From an uncultured Lachnospiraceae bacterium (GTDB taxonomy: Bacteria; Bacillota; Clostridia; Lachnospirales; Lachnospiraceae), in assembly GCA_947382415.1 (NCBI GenBank), contig CANCYO010000028.1:1-36233 (forward strand): 36,233 nucleotides of DNA, in the 5' to 3' direction. The notes under the pieces are model-generated. The model had not been told where the DNA came from. It saw nothing but the letters and a program-made list of their open reading frames with translations, and made no database searches. This document shows positions 30,541 to 36,233 of the stretch, in pieces (within the stretch, counting starts at the first letter, position 1; every line of letters starts with the position of its first letter). The translations under genes and the position numbers were made by a program.

Positions 30541-31743
30541 GTGAATGAAACGACAGTAATTTTGAAAAAAGGCGAAGGGCGCACACTGAAGGCAGGCGGC
30601 ATGTGGGTCTACGATAATGAGATTGACACGATAAAAGGAAGCTTTGAGGACGGAGATATTGTGGCGGTTCATGATTTTGACAATTATTTCATGGGCTATG
30701 GCTATATCAATACCGAGTCTAAGATCACCGTGCGGCTGCTCTCCCGAAAGAAGGATGCTGTCATAGACGAGGACTTTATGGAGATGCGTGTGCGGGCGGC
30801 ATGGAATTATCGCAGGGAGACCATCGATACCTCAAGCTGTCGTGTGATCTTTGGGGAGGCGGATTTTCTGCCCGGTATCGTGGTGGACAAGTTTGCGGAT
30901 GTGCTGGTGGTGGAGTCGCTGGCGCTGGGTATTGACAGATGGAAGCTTGTCATTGTGGACGCGTTGAAGAGGGTGCTGGCGGAGGACGGTATTTTTATCC
31001 GGGGCGTTTATGAGCGCAGCGATGCCAAAGTACGCCTTCAGGAGGGTATGGAGCGTTGCAAGGGATTTATCGGAGAGCCCTTTGACACAAAAGTGGAAAT
31101 TGTAGAAAATGGAGTAAAGTATATTGTGGATGTGGAGGATGGGCAAAAAACCGGATTCTTTCTGGATCAGAAGAACAATCGGGCCGCCATACACAGAATC
31201 TGCCGGGACAGGGATGTGCTGGATTGCTTTACCCATACGGGATCCTTTGCGCTGAACGCAGGTATCGCCGGGGCAAAGAGCGTACTGGGTGTGGATGCTT
31301 CCATGCTGGCTGTAAATCAGGCCGTGGAGAATGCGGTGTTGAACCATCTGGAAGACCGGGTGCATTTTCAGTGTGAAGATGTGTTTGAATTATTGCCCCG
31401 GCTGGAGGCGGAGGGCAGAAGCTTTGATGTGGTGATTTTGGATCCGCCTGCTTTCACCAAATCCAGAAATTCCGTCAAAAATGCGGTGAAAGGTTATCGA
31501 GAGATCAATCTGCGTGGACTGAGATTGGTGCGGGACGGCGGATATCTGGCCACCTGTTCCTGTTCGCATTTTATGGAGCCGGAGCTGTTTGCCAGAACCA
31601 TCCGCGAGGCGGCAGCAGGAGCGCACAGGAGGCTGCGGCAGGTGGAGTTTCGCACCCAGGCCTGCGACCATCCGATCCTGTGGGCTGCCGATCAGTCTTA
31701 TTATTTGAAGTTCTATATTTTTCAGGTGGTGAGCGAGCAGTGA
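30541..31743 (+). CDS. RlmI-like 23S rRNA cytosine-C5 methyltransferase
   Basis: 400 residues, typical for RlmI. There is an N-terminal PUA domain (about 1-75; VILKKGEGRTLKAGGMWVYDNEI opening), a linking EEHD-like domain with FGEADFLPGIVVDKF, and a Rossmann SAM-binding domain. That last domain has DGQKTGFFLDQKNNR, motif I VLDCFTHTGSFALNAG and motif IV VILDPPAFTKS; the catalytic Cys is in LATCSCSHFM. It should make m5C in 23S rRNA (C1962 in E. coli numbering is the known RlmI target). The start is GTG 30541, 6 nt after AGGAAG. It ends 1 nt before the convergent membrane-protein gene. Confidence 0.93.
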   Translation: MNETTVILKKGEGRTLKAGGMWVYDNEIDTIKGSFEDGDIVAVHDFDNYFMGYGYINTESKITVRLLSRKKDAVIDEDFMEMRVRAAWNYRRETIDTSSCRVIFGEADFLPGIVVDKFADVLVVESLALGIDRWKLVIVDALKRVLAEDGIFIRGVYERSDAKVRLQEGMERCKGFIGEPFDTKVEIVENGVKYIVDVEDGQKTGFFLDQKNNRAAIHRICRDRDVLDCFTHTGSFALNAGIAGAKSVLGVDASMLAVNQAVENAVLNHLEDRVHFQCEDVFELLPRLEAEGRSFDVVILDPPAFTKSRNSVKNAVKGYREINLRGLRLVRDGGYLATCSCSHFMEPELFARTIREAAAGAHRRLRQVEFRTQACDHPILWAADQSYYLKFYIFQVVSEQ

Positions 31744-31744
31744 A

Positions 31745-32140
31745 TCAGTCCTGCCGGGGCAAAGCTTTAGTTTTTTTCAGGATAAGGTCATAGGCAGAGA
31801 TATTCAGAGCCAGAGATATCCCGATAAGAATGTACGAAATTATCCTGAAAAGGATGTTCCAAAAGTCTAAATCCGCATTTGTGTACAAACATATTATCGG
31901 AGTCCCCAGCAGGGAAAATACAGCCTGTCCAATGGATGATATGAGCGACAGGATTGCAATTTTTTTGATACGTGGGTCATTCATTTTTTTCGATTTTATA
32001 AGAGAAATAACGGCCATAACAATCATGAAGATGCTCAAAGCTATGTAAATGATAAGTTGTAGGATTCCTATTACCAGAGCCAAAAGTATAACCAGCAGGA
32101 TAGAATTAAACATGCTCACCATATCGTCTAAATCACTCAT
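31745..32140 (-). CDS. Four-segment membrane protein, unknown function
   Basis: 131 residues with four hydrophobic segments (about 13-34, 35-54, 69-92 and 96-120) joined by short charged loops (LIKSKKMNDPRIKK). No motif is recognised; a small clostridial membrane protein. AGGAG lies 8 nt before the ATG. It is monocistronic, convergent with the RlmI-like gene and divergent from the GH3 gene. Confidence 0.75.
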   Translation of the reverse strand: MSDLDDMVSMFNSILLVILLALVIGILQLIIYIALSIFMIVMAVISLIKSKKMNDPRIKKIAILSLISSIGQAVFSLLGTPIICLYTNADLDFWNILFRIISYILIGISLALNISAYDLILKKTKALPRQD

Positions 32141-32163
32141 ATAAAAAGCTCCTTTCTATTTTT

Positions 32164-32192
32164 AATTTATATGATATTATAATAACTGTCAA
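32164..32192 (-). promoter_or_regulatory. Promoter of the 31745-32140 gene
   Basis: Minus-strand TTGACA (32187-32192), a 17-nt spacer and TAAATT (32164-32169); an alternative -10 TATAAA is 15 nt from the -35. The same AT-rich interval holds a plus-strand TATAAT (32178-32183) that may serve the divergent GH3 gene. Confidence 0.5.
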
Positions 32193-32215
32193 TATGAAAG
32201 CAGGAGGGTATGCAA

Positions 32216-34519
32216 GTGGAAAATCAGGCAAACAAGCAGAAAACGATGGATTATGAAGCACAGATTCAGGAGTTGCTGTCGCAGCTTACATTGGAAGAAA
32301 AGGTGGGAATGATCCATGGGAACGGACTCTTTCGTACCAAAGCGGTAGAACGCCTGGGAATCCCCCGGCTGGTGACCTCGGACGGGCCCATGGGAGTGCG
32401 TATGGAGTTCCCCGACGACAGTTGGATTCCTGTTGGGAAATCCGATGACTATGTGACATACAATCCCAGCAATTCCGCTCTGGCGGCGACCTGGAATCCT
32501 GAGCTTGCCTATGAGAGCGGCAAGGTTTTGGGTGAGGAGGCCAGAGGGCGCGGCAAGGATGTGATTCTGGCGCCGGGCATCAATATCAAGAGGGATCCGC
32601 TGTGCGGCCGGAATTTTGAATATATGAGCGAGGATCCCTGCCTAATCAGGAATATGGCGGTTCCGTTTATACAGGGAGTTCAGGAGTGCGATGTGGCGGC
32701 CTGCGTTAAGCATTTTGCGGTGAATAATCAGGAGACGGACCGGCTGGCGGTGGATACGCTGGTGGACGAGAGGACGCTGCGCGAGATTTATCTGCCCGGC
32801 TTTCAGGCGGCAGTGCAGGAGGGCGGCACATACTCTCTCATGAATGCCTACAACAAATTCAGAGGTGTTTTTTGCAGCGAGAATAAGGAGCTGCTGGACG
32901 ATATCCTGAGAGAGGAATGGGGATATGACGGAACTGTCATAAGTGACTGGGGCGCGGTTCACTCTACGAAAGAGACGGCGGAGGTCTCCATGGATCTGGA
33001 GATGAGCGTGACCTCGGATTTTGACGATTATTATCTGGCAAATCCTCTGATTCGCGCTGTGCAAAACGGTGAGGTCAGCGAGGCGGCTGTGGATGCAAAG
33101 GTACGCAATCTGCTGCGCATGATGTTTCGGCTGAAGATGTTGGGCGAGGAGGCGCCCCGCCGCAAACAGGGGGCCTACAACACGCCGGAGCATCAGCAGA
33201 AGGTTTTGGAGACCGCCAGGGAGAGCATCGTGCTTCTGAAAAACGAGCCCGTCGATGACGGGGGAGAGCAGGGCGGCAGTGGGCAGGGCGGCAGGAAGGC
33301 CGGCAGCGGGCAGGGTAGCAGGCTTCTGCCCCTGACGAAGGAGCGACTGGCTCCGGTGCCGGTTCGAGCGGAGAGTGACGGCAGGATTCTGTCAGTGAAA
33401 AAGAAAAAGATTGCTGTCATCGGCGATAATGGAGAGCATCTGCATGCGGCGGGAGGAGGAAGCGCCGAGATCAAGGCGTTGTATGAAGTTTCTCCGCTGC
33501 TTGGTCTGAAGAAGGCATTGGGCGGCAATGTGGAAGTGTGTTATGCGCAGGGATATTATATTCCGGGCAAAAAGGATGTAAACGAGGTGAACTGGCAGGA
33601 GGCCAGTCTGGAGCAGAAGGTTATGGGGCAGGAGAATCCTGACAGTGAGGAACAGCAGACGCTTCGGGAGGAGATTGTCAGAAACAGGCAGATGCTTCTG
33701 GAGGAGGCCTGTGCTCTGGCAAAAGAGTCAGATATTGTGATTTTTGTGGGCGGTCTGAATCATGACTATGATACAGAGAGCAGAGACAGAGCGGATATGA
33801 AGCTTCCCTACGGTCAGGACGAGCTTGCGGAGGCTCTGTTGGATATTGCTCCCAATACCATTTTTGTGATGGTGGCGGGCTCCCCGGTGGAGATGCCCTG
33901 GCGTAAGCGGGCCAAGGCTCTGTTATGGTGCTATTATTCAGGCATGAGGACGGGAGATGCGCTGGCGGAAATCCTTTTGGGAAGAGCCAATCCCTCCGGC
34001 AAGCTGCCTGAGACCTTTCCGGCTGTCTATGAAGACACGGTGACTTACAAAAACGGACAGTTTGGACTGGAAGGGAGCGTAGAGTATCGGGAAGGTATTT
34101 TTGTGGGTTATCGCTATTATGAGAAGGAGGGAGTAAAGCCGGCTTTTCCCTTTGGATATGGTCTTTCCTACACGGAATTTGCCATGGATGACCTCCGGGT
34201 GAAAGCTCAGAGCGCAGAGGGGGTTGAGCTGACGCTGAAGGTGACGAATACCGGACATATGGCGGGGAGTGAGGTTGTGCAATGTTATGTCACGGACTGT
34301 GAGTGCAGTGTGGAGCGTCCTGTCAAAGAGCTGAAAGCATTTCAGAAGGTATTTTTGCAGCCGGGGGAGAGTCGGGAAATCTGTCTGACCCTGTCCCGCC
34401 AAGCATTTGCCTTTTATGATGTGGCTCAGAAGCGCTTTGTCGTGGAGCCGGGCAGTTTCCTGCTGCATGTGGGCAATTCCTCGGACAATTGCAGGCTGCG
34501 GACAGAGATTACGCTTTGA
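32216..34519 (+). CDS. GH3 family beta-glucosidase-type glycoside hydrolase
   Basis: 767 residues, no signal peptide, so a cytoplasmic enzyme acting on imported oligosaccharides. The N-terminal barrel has LVTSDGPMGVR, RNFEYMSEDP, KHFAVNNQE and the nucleophile Asp at about 244 (VISDWGAV). The alpha/beta sandwich domain (about 398-610) includes GGGSAEIKALYEVSPL, where the acid/base side lies. A C-terminal fibronectin-III-like domain ends the protein (VTNTGHMAGSEVVQCYV). Between the first two domains is an unusual insert of about 50 residues (347-398) with a Gly/Gln/Ser repeat. The start chosen is GTG 32216 with AGGAGG 8 nt before; the in-frame ATG at 32210 is only 2 nt from that site. Substrate (beta-glucoside or other) cannot be fixed from sequence. 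Confidence 0.93.
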   Translation: MENQANKQKTMDYEAQIQELLSQLTLEEKVGMIHGNGLFRTKAVERLGIPRLVTSDGPMGVRMEFPDDSWIPVGKSDDYVTYNPSNSALAATWNPELAYESGKVLGEEARGRGKDVILAPGINIKRDPLCGRNFEYMSEDPCLIRNMAVPFIQGVQECDVAACVKHFAVNNQETDRLAVDTLVDERTLREIYLPGFQAAVQEGGTYSLMNAYNKFRGVFCSENKELLDDILREEWGYDGTVISDWGAVHSTKETAEVSMDLEMSVTSDFDDYYLANPLIRAVQNGEVSEAAVDAKVRNLLRMMFRLKMLGEEAPRRKQGAYNTPEHQQKVLETARESIVLLKNEPVDDGGEQGGSGQGGRKAGSGQGSRLLPLTKERLAPVPVRAESDGRILSVKKKKIAVIGDNGEHLHAAGGGSAEIKALYEVSPLLGLKKALGGNVEVCYAQGYYIPGKKDVNEVNWQEASLEQKVMGQENPDSEEQQTLREEIVRNRQMLLEEACALAKESDIVIFVGGLNHDYDTESRDRADMKLPYGQDELAEALLDIAPNTIFVMVAGSPVEMPWRKRAKALLWCYYSGMRTGDALAEILLGRANPSGKLPETFPAVYEDTVTYKNGQFGLEGSVEYREGIFVGYRYYEKEGVKPAFPFGYGLSYTEFAMDDLRVKAQSAEGVELTLKVTNTGHMAGSEVVQCYVTDCECSVERPVKELKAFQKVFLQPGESREICLTLSRQAFAFYDVAQKRFVVEPGSFLLHVGNSSDNCRLRTEITL

Positions 34520-34577
34520 TGGCCATGTCTGTAAAATATATGATATAAAACGGTACAAACAGTATTGAAAATTTTAC

Positions 34578-34604
34578 TTGACAAGAGTCGGTATGTGATA
34601 TAGT
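34578..34604 (+). promoter_or_regulatory. Promoter of the metal-transporter/Fur pair
   Basis: Perfect TTGACA (34578-34583) and an extended -10 TGA-TATAGT (hexamer 34599-34604). The 15-nt spacer is short. The -10 runs into the dyad at 34600-34640. Confidence 0.55.
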
Positions 34605-34640
34605 CTAAATGCGAATGAATTGCATTTGCATTTAGACTAT
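34600..34640 (+). promoter_or_regulatory. 41-bp dyad operator, Fur/Zur type
   Basis: Arms ATAGTCTAAATGC (34600-34612) and GCATTTAGACTAT (34628-34640) are perfect inverted repeats of 13 bp, and pairing continues into the centre with two exceptions. It overlaps the -10 and the transcription start, and lies 50 nt before the transporter ATG. A repressor bound here should block transcription; the Fur-family protein encoded by the second gene is the obvious candidate. Confidence 0.75.
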
Positions 34641-34690
34641 TGTATTTGGACGGCCGGCAGATCCGAGGAGGCCGTAACCGGGAGGAAGTC

Positions 34691-35542
34691 ATGTTACATG
34701 CTTTGGAACATGCGGCAGCGCATACAGTCAAAGACAGTTATCTGGTCATATTGATCTTGTTTCTGACCTATCTGGCCATGGAGTATCTGGAGCACAGCAC
34801 CGGAGGAAAAGTTCAGCTTCTGATGCGGAAGTCGGGGAGGTTTGGTCCTGTGGTGGGAGCAGTGGCAGGCATAGTGCCTCAATGCGGTTTTTCGGCAGCG
34901 GCATCAAATCTCTACGCCGGAAGGGTGATTACGATGGGAACGCTGCTGGCTGTCTATCTGTCTACTTCCGACGAGATGCTTCCGGTGATGCTTTCCGCCC
35001 ATGCTCCTGTAGGTACGATAGCCGCAATTCTTCTTGTGAAGGTTTTGGTGGGCATGACTGTCGGTCTGCTCATCGATCTGTTTTGCGGACGGCGGCGGGA
35101 GGAACATGAGCATATTCATGAGATCTGTGAACAGGAACATTGCGGCTGTGAGAGGGGGATATTAAGGTCTGCCCTGAGACATACGCTGCAGGTGGGCATT
35201 TTCCTTTTGCTGATCAGTTTTGGGCTTAATCTGGTGCTGGAGATTCTCGGGGAGGATGTGCTTGCGGGATTTTTACTGAATCGTCCCATTGTGGGACCGG
35301 TTGTAGCGGGACTTGTGGGATTTATTCCGAATTGTGCGGCATCGGTGGCCATCACGGAACTTTATCTGGAGGGCCTGATCGGTGTGGGTTCTCTGCTGTC
35401 GGGCCTTTTGGTGGGCGCCGGCGTGGGACTGTTGGTGTTGTTCCGCGTGAACCACAGGCGGTGGGAGAACTGTAAAATTATGGCTATTTTGTATATGGCA
35501 GGCGTTTTGACAGGTGTTGCGGCGGAATTTATTTTATCATAA
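34691..35542 (+). CDS. Putative metal transporter (ArsP_2 / 10TM heavy-metal exporter-like)
   Basis: 283 residues with about eight to ten hydrophobic segments arranged as two similar halves. Each half has a conserved cysteine loop: PQCGFSAAASNLYAGRVITMG at 63-83 and PNCAASVAITELYLEGLIGVG at 213-233. The halves are joined by a hydrophilic, His/Cys-rich loop (EEHEHIHEICEQEHCGC, about 137-153) that looks able to bind zinc or a similar metal. Proteins of this type are annotated in databases as putative manganese, arsenic or heavy-metal transporters; the direction and substrate are not settled. ATG 34691 follows GGAGG by 5 nt; a TTG at 34640 lies in the operator and is rejected. It precedes a Fur-family gene by 41 nt and has a Fur-type dyad upstream. 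Confidence 0.82.
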   Translation: MLHALEHAAAHTVKDSYLVILILFLTYLAMEYLEHSTGGKVQLLMRKSGRFGPVVGAVAGIVPQCGFSAAASNLYAGRVITMGTLLAVYLSTSDEMLPVMLSAHAPVGTIAAILLVKVLVGMTVGLLIDLFCGRRREEHEHIHEICEQEHCGCERGILRSALRHTLQVGIFLLLISFGLNLVLEILGEDVLAGFLLNRPIVGPVVAGLVGFIPNCAASVAITELYLEGLIGVGSLLSGLLVGAGVGLLVLFRVNHRRWENCKIMAILYMAGVLTGVAAEFILS

Positions 35543-35583
35543 AACAGTGTATATTTTAGAATAAATTGAGGGACAATAGATTG

Positions 35584-36048
35584 ATGGAAGGGAAAAATAC
35601 GGAGCAGGAACAACAATATCCTCAGGGTATCAAATGGACAAAGCAGAGAAAATGTGTATATCAGGTGTTGTCAGAGGCCAGGGAGCCGCTTTCGGCCCAG
35701 CAGATCTATCTGTTGTCCGGCGAGAAGGCCGGACAGGACGCCTATGCGCTTTCCACCATTTACCGGATTCTGGCGTTTTTTGAGGAAAACGGGTTGGTGA
35801 ACAGTACCACATGGATAGGAGATGATACCGTAGTTTATGAGCTGGACCGGGGCGAACATACTCATTATGCTGTCTGCCTGGACTGTCACCGGCGGATAGC
35901 GTTGCACAGTTGTCCCCTGTCTGTGGGGCATTTTGGGCACCGCCACGCAGAGCAGGAAGAGGAGCTCAACGGATTCACGGTTGTCGGACATAAAATCGAA
36001 CTTTATGGTTATTGCAGTGCCTGCAGCGCTAACCGTCTAAACCCGTAG
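35584..36048 (+). CDS. Fur-family metal-responsive repressor (Zur-like)
   Basis: 154 residues. Winged-helix domain (about 18-85) with the recognition helix STIYRILAFFEENGL. A dimerisation domain follows with HTHYAVCLDCHRRIALHSC and a CxxC pair near the end (C144, C147). The second CxxC pair is C98-C101. Extra histidines lie in GHFGHRHAEQEEE (115-127). The abundance of Cys/His fits zinc sensing better than iron, but Fur, Zur and Mur cannot be separated by eye. ATG 35584 is used, with GAGGG at 35567-35571 (12 nt); a TTG at 35581 gives a better spacing and is a real alternative. It is downstream of the transporter gene and likely represses the pair through the dyad at 34600-34640. Confidence 0.88.
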   Translation: MEGKNTEQEQQYPQGIKWTKQRKCVYQVLSEAREPLSAQQIYLLSGEKAGQDAYALSTIYRILAFFEENGLVNSTTWIGDDTVVYELDRGEHTHYAVCLDCHRRIALHSCPLSVGHFGHRHAEQEEELNGFTVVGHKIELYGYCSACSANRLNP

Positions 36049-36115
36049 TAATTTGTGCTGAATTAGAGAAGCAAAACCTTTTTTTAAAAAAATTAAAATA
36101 AATTGAAAAAAACAC

Positions 36116-36144
36116 TTGCATTTAGGGAAACTATATACTATAAT
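36116..36144 (+). promoter_or_regulatory. Promoter of the tRNA-Lys
   Basis: TTGCAT (36116-36121), a 17-nt spacer and a perfect TATAAT (36139-36144), 30 nt before the tRNA. Confidence 0.7.
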
Positions 36145-36174
36145 AACACTTGCGTTGAAAAAGACATAATGAAT

Positions 36175-36233
36175 GCGTCTTTAGCTCAGTTGGTAGAGCA
36201 CCTGACTCTTAATCAGGGTGTCCAGGGTTCGAG
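36175..36233 (+). tRNA. tRNA-Lys (CTT anticodon), truncated by the window end
   Basis: The 5' part of a cloverleaf: acceptor GCGTCTT, D-arm GCTCAGTTGGTAGAGC, anticodon stem CCTGA/TCAGG enclosing CTCTTAA (anticodon CTT), and the start of the T-arm (GGGTTCGAG). The sequence ends before the 3' half of the acceptor stem, so more tRNA genes may follow outside the window. Confidence 0.93.

Overview
The window looks like a chromosomal segment of a spore-forming, strictly anaerobic, fermentative member of the Lachnospiraceae (Clostridia, Bacillota). This rests on family content rather than on a marker gene: a SpoVAF/GerA-type spore protein, a PerR-rubrerythrin pair, a DUF975 membrane protein, GH3 and GH5 glycosidases, strong AGGAGG-type ribosome binding sites, sigma-A type promoters (TTGACA/TATAAT, mostly 17-nt spacers) and tRNA genes without an encoded CCA end. 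Nothing suggests a phage, plasmid, insertion sequence or CRISPR array.

Layout. 1-600: two tandem tRNA-Gly genes (GCC, TCC) behind a consensus promoter, closed by a hairpin terminator. 0.6-7.4 kb: cell envelope and sporulation genes (membrane-anchored unknown, S11 D-Ala-D-Ala carboxypeptidase, DUF975 protein, SpoVAF-like protein, YwlG/UPF0340 protein, MurG with a small TSCPD protein). 7.4-9.2 kb: an AT-rich accessory patch with a DUF3788 gene lying between an intact small membrane-protein gene and a decayed copy of its 3' end. 9.3-13.1 kb: membrane protein, glucose-6-phosphate isomerase, a D-2-hydroxyacid dehydrogenase and a GtrA protein. 13.1-15.4 kb: an unknown gene, a single-domain XRE regulator, a 17-bp tandem repeat, and the luxS-mtnN pair of the activated methyl cycle. 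15.4-17.6 kb: a LytTR regulator whose receiver domain is cut down and lacks its phospho-acceptor region, followed by two unrecognised genes, the first with a FliD-like stretch. 17.6-21.3 kb: an MFS transporter behind a structured leader that contains a five-codon upstream ORF, then a GT39-type glycosyltransferase and a membrane protein. 21.3-25.5 kb: an orphan type IV pilin-like gene, perR-rubrerythrin with a dyad at the transcription start, and a histidine kinase/response regulator pair. 25.6-36.2 kb: GH5 lipoprotein, rRNA modification genes (RsmF-, RluA- and RlmI-like), an AI-2E family protein, tRNA-Pro, a GH3 beta-glucosidase, a metal-transporter/Fur-family pair behind a 41-bp dyad, and the start of a tRNA-Lys.

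The most interesting signal is the 17677-17843 leader of the MFS gene. A short ORF (MYFPI, stop) with its own ribosome binding site is threaded through the 5' strands of two helices. The 3' strands of those helices contain the ribosome binding site of the transporter. A ribosome initiating on, translating or stalled in the short ORF would open both helices. This is the geometry of translational attenuators that control resistance genes for ribosome-targeting drugs. Second is the metal-transporter/Fur-family pair: a 13-bp perfect inverted repeat overlaps its promoter, and the transporter has a His/Cys-rich loop. Third is the LytTR cluster at 15.5-17.6 kb, which is regulatory in appearance and has no obvious described function.

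Start codons were chosen by ribosome binding site position. All functional assignments come from reading motifs by eye; no database search or folding calculation was run.
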